64,000 nt of DNA, taken from contig JANSXA010000003.1 of the NCBI GenBank assembly GCA_024743175.1, positions 310,001-374,000 on the forward strand. Direction: 5' to 3'. Each line of letters begins with the position of its first letter. Positions within the stretch are counted from its first letter, which is position 1. Under the pieces are notes generated by a model. It was not told the origin of the DNA and searched no databases. It was given only the letters and a program-made list of their open reading frames with translations. This DNA comes from Pseudomonadaceae bacterium. GTDB taxonomy: Bacteria; Pseudomonadota; Gammaproteobacteria; Pseudomonadales; Azotimanducaceae. Below are positions 9,282-17,869 of this stretch, in pieces. The translations under genes were made by a program, and so were the position numbers.

Positions 9282-9315
9282 ACAGGACCAGCGCGCGCTG
9301 GAGCCACAAATTTGC

Positions 9316-9331
9316 TGTGAACCAGCTCACA
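9316..9331. promoter_or_regulatory. CRP/Vfr-type binding site
   Basis: TGTGA-N6-TCACA, a perfect match to the symmetric core of the CRP consensus, lies about 50 bases before the histidine kinase start in a 100-base gap. The position suits cAMP-CRP (or Vfr-like) control of the signalling operon. I see no equally clear -10 box, so activation versus repression is open. A short self-complementary GC-rich palindrome lies just upstream at 9288-9301 and may end the preceding transcript. Confidence 0.5.
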
Positions 9332-9381
9332 GAGTCCCTGAGTCTCTGCCGTTAACCTACTGATCGACAAAGGTATGTCCT

Positions 9382-11274
9382 ATGTGGGTCAAAAGGATGG
9401 GGAATCGCAAATTAATAGGGATGGTATTCACTGTTGCCAGCATCGTTCTGGCGATCAGCATTCTTGCGATCCTGTTACTGATTGCCACTGCCAGGACGCC
9501 TGAACAACTCTCCGGAATTGCCACCGATACCGCGTACCTGGAAGAGGCCGCTAATTCCATCACTCGAGGTATTGAAGTGGGTAGAGCCCAACATCAGGCG
9601 CTGGGGTCCGATGTGCAAAGGCTTGATGTTGCCCTGCAACAGGGCAGCGAATCACTCAGTCAGGCGCTGAACCAGACCTATCAACCGGCTGGGCTACTTG
9701 CTCAGACGCGCTGGCTTGTCATTGACTGGCTGAACCTGATTGATGCAGATGCAGGCCAGCTGAGCGCACCTACTCAGGTGCTTGATCAAAGTGATCTCCT
9801 GCTGCAGTCCCTGCAAAAGCTGCGGGATGAGTTTGTAGCGTATGGCGCAAGCCAGCGTGAACTGTTAACTGCTGAGGCAGCATACGCAACGCTGGCCAAT
9901 ACAACGGTGGGCACGCTCCGTGAAAGAGGTGATCAGAATCGAGCCGACAGCGTCTATGTAAACACCGAACAGGTGAAGTCTCTGCTGGCCAGTGGGCGTG
10001 TGGAGGACCTCGATGGTGTGCTGACGCTGGTGGATCAGCTGGAAGTTGTCGAAGCCAGTCTGCCAGCCGATCAGCGGGGCAACCTCCGTTCCCTGATAAA
10101 CACCACGTACACCATGATTTCGCTGCGCAGAGCCATGAATCAGGCGGTTGATGCCATGCAGCAGGACCTTGTTCTGTCTCAGCTGGAACAACTCAGCGAT
10201 ACCACAACAAACGATCAGATTTATGTGCTCGGCGCGGTCAACGATGCGCGTGTACTGCTGAACGTCTATACCGTGTTGATGCTAGCGGTCCTTGGCTTTT
10301 TTGGTCTTCGTCTGGCTGCCAGCCACCGAGCCTTGAACCGATCACACGATGATCTCGAAGTGCGCGTGGTGGAGCGTACTGCTGACCTCGCCCGTGCCAA
10401 TGAAAACCTGCAGGAAAGCCAGGTACAGCTGGTACAGGCTGAGAAGATGTCGAGCCTGGGTCAACTGGTCGCCGGCGTCATGCACGAGATCAACACGCCG
10501 CTGCTGTATGTGCTGAATAACACCTCCGTAACTGCTGAAGCCGTGGAAGATCTGGCCAGATACGTGGAGGCCACCAAACCGATACTGGCGGCACAGTCTT
10601 CGGAAGAAGGTAAGCAGGCCATCAAGGCGTTACTGGCTCGACGCAATGAGTTTGATCTTGATGAGATAGACGAAAATATGCAGGAGGTTGAGTCGCTTGC
10701 TCAGGACAGCATCGAAGGACTGAATCAGATCAGTGATCTGGTGCAGAGCTTAAAAGATTTCTCCCGTCTTGATCGCGTTGCAGATGACACATTCGACGTG
10801 CGTGAAGGCATAGAAAAAACCCTGACGATCACCCGCAACCTGCTCAAGCAGGGTGTAGAAGTGCAGAAAAACTTTGCTGACGTCCCGGAAATCTACTGTT
10901 CACCGTCACGCCTGAATCAGGTGTTCATCAACATTATCACCAACGCGGTACAGGCCATGGACGGACGTGGCGTGCTGAAAATCAGCACTTCATACAACCA
11001 GACATCCCAGGGTGACAGTGTCGAAATAGTTTTTGAAGATACCGGCTGCGGTATTCCTGAGGAGTATCTGACCAAGATCATGGATCCGTTTTTTACCACC
11101 AAACCCGTAGGTGAAGGCACAGGTCTTGGATTGTCCATTGTGCGGCAGATTGTAGAGCAGCATGAAGGTCAGATATTTGTCGATTCCAAAGAAAATGTTG
11201 GAACCCGTATTGTGTTGAGTTTTCCGGTTAAAGGGCCTCAGCAAAAGCCAGCGGATGCTGAGGAGGCAGCCTGA
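9382..11274 (+). CDS. Membrane-bound sensor histidine kinase
   Basis: The protein has 630 residues. TM1 (about 11-33) and TM2 (about 288-312) enclose a large periplasmic, mostly helical sensor domain of about 250 residues with no domain I recognise. After a coiled coil comes the HisKA box GVMHEINTP with phospho-acceptor His368, a roughly 90-residue acidic insert, the N box (INIITNAVQAM), G1 (EDTGCGIP) and G2 (GEGTGLGLSI). It should autophosphorylate and pass phosphate to the protein encoded next, whose ATG overlaps this stop. No HAMP or PAS domain is apparent. The signal is unknown. ATG at 9382 has AAAGG nine bases upstream. Confidence 0.88.
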   Translation: MWVKRMGNRKLIGMVFTVASIVLAISILAILLLIATARTPEQLSGIATDTAYLEEAANSITRGIEVGRAQHQALGSDVQRLDVALQQGSESLSQALNQTYQPAGLLAQTRWLVIDWLNLIDADAGQLSAPTQVLDQSDLLLQSLQKLRDEFVAYGASQRELLTAEAAYATLANTTVGTLRERGDQNRADSVYVNTEQVKSLLASGRVEDLDGVLTLVDQLEVVEASLPADQRGNLRSLINTTYTMISLRRAMNQAVDAMQQDLVLSQLEQLSDTTTNDQIYVLGAVNDARVLLNVYTVLMLAVLGFFGLRLAASHRALNRSHDDLEVRVVERTADLARANENLQESQVQLVQAEKMSSLGQLVAGVMHEINTPLLYVLNNTSVTAEAVEDLARYVEATKPILAAQSSEEGKQAIKALLARRNEFDLDEIDENMQEVESLAQDSIEGLNQISDLVQSLKDFSRLDRVADDTFDVREGIEKTLTITRNLLKQGVEVQKNFADVPEIYCSPSRLNQVFINIITNAVQAMDGRGVLKISTSYNQTSQGDSVEIVFEDTGCGIPEEYLTKIMDPFFTTKPVGEGTGLGLSIVRQIVEQHEGQIFVDSKENVGTRIVLSFPVKGPQQKPADAEEAA

Positions 11275-12293
11275 TGACTAGCGTTTCCGCGCAAGCGGCT
11301 ACAGGAGCACATCCGGTGATCATGTTCATTGATGATGAACAGCGCGTGTTGAAATCCATGCGGGCAATGTTCCGCAGAGACTATGAAGTGCTGTTGGCTA
11401 ACTCCGGCGCTGAAGCCCTGCAACTGCTGGAAACCCATGACGTTGAGGTGGTGGTATCAGATCAGCGTATGCCGGAGATGACCGGTGTTGAAGTCCTGGC
11501 TGAGATCAAGCACCGCTCCCCGGAAACTATCCGTATTCTGCTCACGGGTTATGCTGACCTTGCGGCTGTAGAAGCTTCAATTAATGAAGCCGAAGTGTTC
11601 AAGTACCTGATGAAACCCTGTCCGGCAGATGAAGTGCGTGGCGCGGTACAGGCTGCGTTGGAGCTGCGTGGTGGCGCTGTTTCTGTTGCACCGCTGGGTT
11701 CTGACGACATTGTTTACGTTGAGGATGACGAGGCGCCATCAGATGAGGCTCCACCGGATAATGTCACGCCGATCAACGCCAAAAGCAGAGCGGCGATTGC
11801 AGTGCGTAAGAAACCGGTAGCGCGGTCGGCTCCTGTCGTTGATATCCTTGTTTTCAGTGAAGACGCCAGCCTGTTTGATGGCATTGTCAGCGCCAGCCCG
11901 AATCATCGGGTTCATCAGGCTAAAAACCAGAGCCAGGTACTGGGTATGGTTCAGGACCATCCCATCGGTGTGCTGGTTACCGATGTCGGTGTTGACGAAA
12001 AAGGCGTCGCTCAGTTGAGCCAGGCGGTACGTGAAGTGACACCTGAAATTGTCATTATTCTCGCCAGCGAACGCTCGGATGCAAACCTGCTGATCCAATT
12101 GATAAATTCGGGTCAGGTCTTCCGCTTTCTGCTCAAACCGTTACAGACAGGACAGTGCAAAATCTGGCTGGCCTCGGCGATGCGCCGTTTTCTTGATAGC
12201 GGCGGTCAGGCGCTTGCAGCCCTGGACTCGGTGGTTACAAAACCCAGCACCTGGGTACGCTTTAAACACTGGCTGTTGGGCACGCAGGCATGA
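11274..12293 (+). CDS. Tandem receiver-domain response regulator without DNA-binding output
   Basis: The protein has 339 residues. The first REC domain (about 14-135) has IDDE acidic residues, phospho-acceptor Asp63 in VVSDQRMP, Thr in LLTGYAD and Lys in YLMKPC. An acidic linker (about 145-175) follows, then a second REC-like domain (about 188-320) with Asp237 in VLVTDVG and Lys in FLLKP but a weaker acidic pocket, so it may be only partly active. No HTH, HD-GYP or GGDEF follows; output probably works by protein contact. It is coupled to the kinase (one-base overlap) and to the next gene (four-base overlap), implying a three-protein signalling unit. Confidence 0.85.
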   Translation: MTSVSAQAATGAHPVIMFIDDEQRVLKSMRAMFRRDYEVLLANSGAEALQLLETHDVEVVVSDQRMPEMTGVEVLAEIKHRSPETIRILLTGYADLAAVEASINEAEVFKYLMKPCPADEVRGAVQAALELRGGAVSVAPLGSDDIVYVEDDEAPSDEAPPDNVTPINAKSRAAIAVRKKPVARSAPVVDILVFSEDASLFDGIVSASPNHRVHQAKNQSQVLGMVQDHPIGVLVTDVGVDEKGVAQLSQAVREVTPEIVIILASERSDANLLIQLINSGQVFRFLLKPLQTGQCKIWLASAMRRFLDSGGQALAALDSVVTKPSTWVRFKHWLLGTQA

Positions 12294-13675
12294 ACGCCTT
12301 AGCCTGGCGAGGCACTAATCTGAGCATTGGCCAGAGTTTTACCGTAGCCGCCTGGGTGGTCATCCTTGGCGTTGTGGGTAGCTGGTTCATGTTAAAGCAA
12401 GGTCCCGGACAGGTGCTGTCGGATCTGCCGGAGATCCCCAGATTTACGCTGACAACGGTTTCCGATGTCACTGAAACAACCTGGATACAACGCGCTGAGC
12501 AGGCGTATGCTGCGGGTCGAATCACCCGACCTGAAGGCGACAGCGCGCTGTTTTTCTATCAGAAAATGCTCGAGCGGGATGCGCAAAATCTATCCGCGCT
12601 GGCTGGCATAGAACGGATAACCAGCTACCTGATCAACGCCGCGGAATCAGCGCTGTTGAAAGAAGACTGGTCAGCTGCTGCTGACTGGGCCGCACAAACT
12701 CTGGCTATTGATGCAAACAATCTGGCCGCTCGGTCAGTTGTCAGTCGGGTAGAACGGTTCGAAAGAATCAAGTGGTTAGGTGATCGTGCGGTGGATCAGA
12801 TCGCTGCGGGTAATCTGACCAAACCTGTGGGTAATAACGCGCTGGCGTCTTATCGGGAAATGCTCAGCATGGATCCCGCAAACGTCGTCGCACAGCAGGG
12901 CATAGAATCCGTAGCCCAGCGTCTGGCAACCGTTGCGCAGACGGAAGCCTTTGCAGATAACCATGCCAGGGCGCGCGAGCTCATAGCGCTGGCGAAAAGT
13001 ATTGCACCTGACGCGCCCGGCATTTCGCAAACGGAAAAACTTACTCTGCAATGGACCGACATGGTCAAAGATCAGGCCGTCAAAGAAGATCTGTTAGCTG
13101 CCGCTAAGGCCATGCAGGAAGGCCACCTGCTGGGTATCCATTCACCCACGGGCATTGGCGCATTGGACCACTATCGGTCTGTATTGAAGAAAGACCCCAA
13201 TTCCAGTGCGGCACAATCAGGTATTGTTCTGGTGATTGATGGATTGCTGGATCAAGCCTGGGCGCTCTCCCGGGAAGAGCGTCTGGCGGAAGCTGCGACC
13301 CTGATCAGTCAGGCTGAGCAGGCGGGTGCCACCAATTCCGAGTTGCGTGAGATTAAATCAGAGCTCGACTTCCTGCAGCGAAGGGCAACTGCCAGGGCAG
13401 GTAACTTCGATGAGGTCCTGGCCATTCGGGAGCTGACGGTACGACGCCAGGCAGCCCCGGTGTTACCGCGAAATTCTCAGGGTGGTTGGGTTGAACTGCT
13501 GTTCACCGTGGATGAAGATGGCGGCGTAAAAGACATAGACGTTGTTGAAACCAGTGGTGCAGAGTTGTTAGAGCCAGCCCTGTCTGCGGTCAGGAAATGG
13601 CGTTTTGAGCCCTATCTGGACAATGGTCGCCCGATACCGGTGCGCAGCGGTGTACGTTTCTCCTTTCAAACCTGA
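12290..13675 (+). CDS. Membrane-anchored repeat protein with TonB C-terminal domain
   Basis: The protein has 461 residues: a short cytoplasmic N terminus, one TM helix (about 18-38), then a periplasmic part with three related helical repeats near 68-110, 168-205 and 273-320, each carrying a G-x-(I/L)-x-x-P-x-G-x-x-AL-x-x-Y pattern and a D-x-x-N step. The C terminus (about 397-461) is a TonB-like domain (FTVDEDGGVKDIDVV, AVRKWRFEPY). It could contact an outer-membrane partner or TonB box, but it lacks the usual Pro-rich TonB span. Its overlap with the kinase/receiver pair suggests it is their target or a sensor part. No ExbBD genes are nearby. Confidence 0.75.
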   Translation: MNALAWRGTNLSIGQSFTVAAWVVILGVVGSWFMLKQGPGQVLSDLPEIPRFTLTTVSDVTETTWIQRAEQAYAAGRITRPEGDSALFFYQKMLERDAQNLSALAGIERITSYLINAAESALLKEDWSAAADWAAQTLAIDANNLAARSVVSRVERFERIKWLGDRAVDQIAAGNLTKPVGNNALASYREMLSMDPANVVAQQGIESVAQRLATVAQTEAFADNHARARELIALAKSIAPDAPGISQTEKLTLQWTDMVKDQAVKEDLLAAAKAMQEGHLLGIHSPTGIGALDHYRSVLKKDPNSSAAQSGIVLVIDGLLDQAWALSREERLAEAATLISQAEQAGATNSELREIKSELDFLQRRATARAGNFDEVLAIRELTVRRQAAPVLPRNSQGGWVELLFTVDEDGGVKDIDVVETSGAELLEPALSAVRKWRFEPYLDNGRPIPVRSGVRFSFQT

Positions 13676-13755
13676 ACAGCCCCACGTAATGCGCTGGTCA
13701 TTTCCTGACCTGCCGAGTTAAGATCCGGAGAGTAACGATCATTTTCGGAGGGGAT

Positions 13756-14808
13756 ATGTACGTTCAAAAACTACTTCTGCTGGTTTTCCTGGCAATCACT
13801 TCTTATACCTATGCAGCTGATGGTATTCCACGCACGTCGAGTGGATTACCTGATCTGTCTGGCACTTATGACAGTGCAACACTCACGCCGCTGGTGCGAC
13901 CGCAAGAGTATGGCGACAATCTCTATCTGACGCCCGAAGAGGCGGAGCAGCTTTCCGCGGCTGAAGAAAAGGCCATGGCACAAGCCAATGCCGAAAGCGA
14001 TCCGAATCGTACAGCGCCGCCGGAAGGCGGTGATGGTTCCGCGGGTGCCGCCGGTAATGTAGGCGGTTACAATGCGTTCTGGATCGATCGTGGCACGGAT
14101 GCATTGCTGGTTGACGGTAAATTTCGAACTTCCATCATTGTTGATCCGCCCAACGGTCAGTTTCCGCCGCTGACACCAGCAGGCCAGATGCGCATGGCAA
14201 AGCTGTTTGGTGGTGTGAATCGCACCAACGAAGGCAAAGCCTGGTGGCTGGAGGAAGAAGGTCCAGGACCTTATGACAACATGGAGCAGCGCAACACCGC
14301 AGAGCGGTGCCTGATGGGTTTCAGCGGCGCCGCGCCGTCTATTCCCAGTCTGTACAACAATTTCAAACGGATCGTGCAGACCGACGAGCACGTGATGATT
14401 CTGGTGGAAATGATCCATGACGCCAGAATCATCCGCATCAACGGCACCCACCCGGGGCCGGAGATCACCAGCTGGCTGGGTGACTCCGTCGGACACTGGG
14501 AAGGAGACACCCTGGTGGTTGAAACTACAAACTTCAGCGACAAGGCTGCGGGGTTTTTTACCGGTGGCGCCAACATGCACTTGCTGGAACGGTTCACCAA
14601 ACAACCCAATGGCGATCTCATGTATCGCTTTACAGTAACCGACTTATCTCAGTGGCAAGCGCCATGGACGGGTGAATACGTGTGGAGCGCCAGCGACAAG
14701 CGTGTGTATGAGTACGCCTGCCATGAGGGTAACTACGCATTGGGTAACATCATGCGTGGTGCGCGTTTGCTGGAACAGGATGAAATTGCAGGTGCGGGAC
14801 AGGATTGA
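13756..14808 (+). CDS. Secreted protein of unknown function (paralogue of 41244-42353)
   Basis: The protein has 350 residues with a clear signal peptide ending near TYAADG. The family is conserved but I know no function for it. Conserved blocks are GLPDLSGTYD, GGYNAFWID, FRTSIIVDPPNG, NNFKRIVQTDEHVMI, HDARIIRINGTH, WLGDSVGHWEGDTLVVET and YEYACHEGNY. The last block has Cys, His and Glu that might bind metal. A second copy lies at 41244-42353 in this window. GGAGGGG is six bases before the ATG. A terminator follows directly, so the gene is probably transcribed alone. I recall such proteins beside degradation genes for hydrophobic compounds, but that is weak evidence of role. Confidence 0.8.
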   Translation: MYVQKLLLLVFLAITSYTYAADGIPRTSSGLPDLSGTYDSATLTPLVRPQEYGDNLYLTPEEAEQLSAAEEKAMAQANAESDPNRTAPPEGGDGSAGAAGNVGGYNAFWIDRGTDALLVDGKFRTSIIVDPPNGQFPPLTPAGQMRMAKLFGGVNRTNEGKAWWLEEEGPGPYDNMEQRNTAERCLMGFSGAAPSIPSLYNNFKRIVQTDEHVMILVEMIHDARIIRINGTHPGPEITSWLGDSVGHWEGDTLVVETTNFSDKAAGFFTGGANMHLLERFTKQPNGDLMYRFTVTDLSQWQAPWTGEYVWSASDKRVYEYACHEGNYALGNIMRGARLLEQDEIAGAGQD

Positions 14809-14838
14809 GTCGAGCCGGAATTGCTATCGTCCATAACC

Positions 14839-14870
14839 AACAAACCCCGGTAATCACCGGGGTTTGTTTT
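14839..14870 (+). terminator. Rho-independent terminator
   Basis: Twelve-base perfect stem (AACAAACCCCGG with CCGGGGTTTGTT) around a six-base loop, followed by T residues, 30 bases after the 14808 stop. It ends the rightward gene and may also stop leftward transcripts from the acyl-CoA dehydrogenase gene. Confidence 0.85.
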
Positions 14871-14876
14871 AGTGGC

Positions 14877-14896
14877 AACCCACGTTTGCGTGGGTT
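14877..14896 (-). terminator. Hairpin downstream of acyl-CoA dehydrogenase gene
   Basis: An eight-base perfect stem (AACCCACG with CGTGGGTT) with a four-base loop lies ten bases after the leftward stop at 14906. There is no strong T tract on the leftward strand, so it may work together with the adjacent terminator at 14839-14870. Confidence 0.5.
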
Positions 14897-14905
14897 TTCA
14901 CGTCA

Positions 14906-16162
14906 TCAGGAACCTTCGTATTTACGAACCTCGTGACGACCGACAACCATGTGATGAACTTCATCAGGACCATCAGCGATACGCAGAGTGCGCTGACCCG
15001 CGTACATGCGTGACAGTGGGCTCCACTGGGAAACACCGGTAGCACCGTGCATCTGGATAGCCTGGTCGATGATCTTGCAGACTTTCTCCGGCACCATGGC
15101 TTTGACTGCGCTGACATGGATACGGGCTTCTTTGTTACCCATGATATCCATGGCTCTGGCAGCCTGAAGGACCATCAGACGGCAAGCGTCCAGCTCGATG
15201 CGAGCACGTGATACCACTTCGATGTTTTTACCCAGCTGGATGATCGGACGACCAAACGCACTGCGTGTGCTGGCACGGCGGATCATGAGCTCCAGGGCAC
15301 GTTCACCGGCACCGATTGAGCGCATGCAGTGGTGAATTCGACCCGGGCCAAGACGAACCTGAGAGATCTCAAAACCGCGACCTTCGCCAAGCAGCATGTT
15401 TTCTTTAGGTACACGCACGTTATCAAATTTGATGTGCATATGGCCGTGTGGTGCATCGTCCTGGCCGAAAACCTCCATCCCCTCGAGAATTTGTACTCCG
15501 GGGGTGTCGATAGGTACCAGGATCTGCGACTGCTGTTTATGTGGCGGTGCATCCGGGCTGGTTTTTACCATGGTAATCATGATCTTACAGCGAGGATCGC
15601 CGGCGCCTGAGATGTAGAATTTCTCACCGTTGATGACCCATTCGTCACCTTCCAGCACTGCAGCTGTACTGATGTTTTTGGCATCAGATGACGGCAGACC
15701 AGGCTCGGTCATGGCAAACGCAGAACGGATTTCACCGTTTAACAGTGGCTTTAACCACTGTTCTTTCTGCTCGGGTGTGCCAACACGCTCGAGCACTTCC
15801 ATGTTGCCTGTGTCCGGTGCTGAACAGTTTAACGTTTCAGAAGCCAGGCTGTTTTTGCCCAGCTCGTTGGCGATGTAGGCGTAATCCAGATTGGACAGGC
15901 CTTCGCCGGTATCGGCATCAGGTAAGAAGAAGTTCCACAAACCGTTGTCTTTGGCTTTCTGTTTGACGGTGTCCAGCAGTTCAAGCTGGCCAGGTGCCCA
16001 GCTCCAGCGGTCGGCACGGCCTTCGCCGAGGGCGTAAAATTCTTCGGTGATAGGTTCTACGTTTTCTTTGATGTGTTTTTTAACCGCATCGAGCAGAGGC
16101 TGGGCCTCTTCAGACATGGTTAAGTGGAAAAGGTCTGGGTTTTCCAGAGCTGCTTCTGCCAT
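14906..16162 (-). CDS. Acyl-CoA dehydrogenase family protein
   Basis: The protein has 418 residues. FAMTEPGLPSSDAKN and YISGAGDPRCKI form the flavin/substrate regions; RSAFGRPI and the C-terminal MHGATGVS and ADGPDEVHH match the group related to ACAD10/ACAD11, which oxidises longer, branched or hydroxylated acyl-CoAs. It uses FAD and passes electrons to ETF. The start has GAGGGG before the ATG. The gene stands alone between terminators; it likely works in acyl-CoA breakdown with the other CoA enzymes of the window, though the substrate cannot be fixed from sequence. Confidence 0.88.
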   Translation of the reverse strand: MAEAALENPDLFHLTMSEEAQPLLDAVKKHIKENVEPITEEFYALGEGRADRWSWAPGQLELLDTVKQKAKDNGLWNFFLPDADTGEGLSNLDYAYIANELGKNSLASETLNCSAPDTGNMEVLERVGTPEQKEQWLKPLLNGEIRSAFAMTEPGLPSSDAKNISTAAVLEGDEWVINGEKFYISGAGDPRCKIMITMVKTSPDAPPHKQQSQILVPIDTPGVQILEGMEVFGQDDAPHGHMHIKFDNVRVPKENMLLGEGRGFEISQVRLGPGRIHHCMRSIGAGERALELMIRRASTRSAFGRPIIQLGKNIEVVSRARIELDACRLMVLQAARAMDIMGNKEARIHVSAVKAMVPEKVCKIIDQAIQMHGATGVSQWSPLSRMYAGQRTLRIADGPDEVHHMVVGRHEVRKYEGS

Positions 16163-16265
16163 TTTTCCCCTCTTTTTTTGGTTGATTCTACTGGCGATTC
16201 CAGGACCCTGATTCTACGCGCATCTACCCGGCAGGCGCCAGTGAAGCCGGAACGTGTCTGACGTG

Positions 16266-16289
16266 AAAAGCCCCAAAAACAAGGCTTTT
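16266..16289 (-). terminator. Terminator-like hairpin after glycine-zipper lipoprotein
   Basis: AAAAGCC pairs with GGCTTTT around a ten-base loop, about 24 bases after the leftward stop at 16313. Leftward RNA would carry the T-rich arm. It could act in both directions. Confidence 0.55.
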
Positions 16290-16312
16290 AGGGGAAAGTA
16301 CTTAGCTTAAAA

Positions 16313-16684
16313 TCAGTTCAGCACGGAGTAGCCGCGGTTACGCAGGCAGTTACGTACTACAACCCGTTTTTCCGTTGCTGCTCGCCCTGCGCCTTTTGCG
16401 CCGCCTGCAACGGCACCAACCCCGGCGCCTCGCTGGGCTGTGTCGCTGTTGCCCACAGCAGCGCCGATGGCAGCACCCACCGCGGCACCTGCCAGGGCGC
16501 GACCTGCGGTCTGAGCGCCAACGTTAACCTGTTCTGCAAGCGCCGTGCATTCGCTTAAATCCTGGTTGTACTGCGCCATATTTACCCCTTTAGGATCAAT
16601 GATGACGTTTCGATTTGCGCAGCCTGAAGCGAGCAGGACAGCGCTGAGAAGGGTGGCTGAATACAAGGGACGTAGAATCAACAT
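16313..16684 (-). CDS. Glycine-zipper lipoprotein
   Basis: The protein has 123 residues. The signal peptide ends in the lipobox LLASGC (Cys22), giving an outer-membrane or periplasmic lipoprotein. A central Ala/Gly stretch with GAAVGAAIGAAVG and GAGVGAVAGG spacing (about 66-100) is a typical glycine zipper, which packs as helical hairpins in or near membranes. Two cysteines (one in SECTALAEQ, one in RNCLRNRGY) could form a disulfide. Such small proteins are widespread, of structural or stress-related but mostly undefined role. Confidence 0.8.
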   Translation of the reverse strand: MLILRPLYSATLLSAVLLASGCANRNVIIDPKGVNMAQYNQDLSECTALAEQVNVGAQTAGRALAGAAVGAAIGAAVGNSDTAQRGAGVGAVAGGAKGAGRAATEKRVVVRNCLRNRGYSVLN

Positions 16685-16765
16685 AAATGTCGTCCGGAAT
16701 GACCAAGGTTAAAAACAGTTCAACACCAACTAGCTGAACCTGCGCTGAATCGCTGTTGAATACTG

Positions 16766-17845
16766 TCATAGTCGTACTTTGACTTCTTTTCCGTTTCGCT
16801 GCGCTGAGTCATACAGGGCGCTGAGCATCGACTGTACCTTCAGGGCATCCTCAACGGGCACAGCGCACGGACCCTTGTAGAGAATCTGTTCAACGAAGCT
16901 GTCAATTTTCCGATTAAACACCGCTTTGAATGAGGTATCAGCCAGCCAGGCAGGTTGCTTGTTCACCATGTGACCGGCTTCATCGGTGTGAATCACCGTG
17001 GGCTCCCAGGTGGCACCCCCTCTGCTGCCCATCAATTGGAAATTCATCAGGCTGCGTTCGCCGATGTGTGCAGCAAATGCACATTCGATGTGCAGTACGG
17101 CGCCATTGTCGAAGCGGATGCGACCTACTGCGAGATCCTCGACATCGTAGGTTTTGTAATCCCAGCCAGCCATGGGGCTCGCTATCACCCCGGAGGGTTG
17201 ATTGCCAAGGTAAGTGAACATATCTGCGCTGGCGCTTACCGGTTGTGGACTGCCCATGGTGTAGTGGGCCATTTCGAGTACATGCACCCCAATATCAATA
17301 ATTGGGCCGCCGCCGGACAGGGCCTTCTGACCGAACACACCCCAGTTGGGAATACCGCGCCGCCGCATAGCCTGCACACGTCCAAACAGGACGTCGCCAA
17401 ATGCGCCTTCCTCAAAGGCGCGCCTGAGATACTGGGTGCGTGGATCTAGGCGGTATTGAAATGCAACCACCAGTTGCCTGTTGGCTTGTGCAGCGGCTTT
17501 TGCCATTCGCCGACCTTCCGTCAGCGTCATTGCCATGGGTTTCTCACACAGCACATGACAACCGGCTTTGAGGGCAGCAATGGTCGGTTCAGCGTGAAAA
17601 CGATTCGGCGTGCAGACGCTGACGGCGTCTAAAGTTTCCTGTTTGAGCATCCGCTTGTAGTCGGTATAAATCGCCGCGTCGGGATAGCTGGCCTGGCTTT
17701 TTTCAAGGCTCTGCTCATTCAGGTCAGTAAACGCCACCAGATCGACGTCCGGTCTGCTGGCGAATTTTGTCATCTGCAACTCGGCGATGTCTCCGGCGCC
17801 GATGAATCCCACGCGCAGTCGAGTCTTCTTTGCAGATCGTGCCAT
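16766..17845 (-). CDS. Gfo/Idh/MocA family oxidoreductase
   Basis: The protein has 359 residues. N-terminal Rossmann domain with GFIGAGDIAE (about 13-22), then the family hallmark CEKPMA (about 100-105) whose Lys helps catalysis, FQYRLDPR, and GGGPIIDIGVH with the conserved Asp and His of the active site. These enzymes use NAD(P) to oxidise or reduce hydroxyls of sugars, inositols or similar compounds in the cytoplasm. AAGGGGAG precedes the ATG. It ends about 80 bases before the lipoprotein gene start on the same strand; the two need not be related. Confidence 0.87.
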   Translation of the reverse strand: MARSAKKTRLRVGFIGAGDIAELQMTKFASRPDVDLVAFTDLNEQSLEKSQASYPDAAIYTDYKRMLKQETLDAVSVCTPNRFHAEPTIAALKAGCHVLCEKPMAMTLTEGRRMAKAAAQANRQLVVAFQYRLDPRTQYLRRAFEEGAFGDVLFGRVQAMRRRGIPNWGVFGQKALSGGGPIIDIGVHVLEMAHYTMGSPQPVSASADMFTYLGNQPSGVIASPMAGWDYKTYDVEDLAVGRIRFDNGAVLHIECAFAAHIGERSLMNFQLMGSRGGATWEPTVIHTDEAGHMVNKQPAWLADTSFKAVFNRKIDSFVEQILYKGPCAVPVEDALKVQSMLSALYDSAQRNGKEVKVRL

Positions 17846-17869
17846 AGCTTCTCCCCTTAAGCTTTGATT

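Noticed and set aside
9288-9301. CCAGCGCGCGCTGG palindrome as a terminator
   Set aside because: No loop of normal size and no T tract; could be a protein site or chance.
13846-14604. 252-residue leftward frame inside the secreted unknown gene
   Set aside because: The rightward protein has a signal peptide and a paralogue at 41244; the antisense frame has neither.
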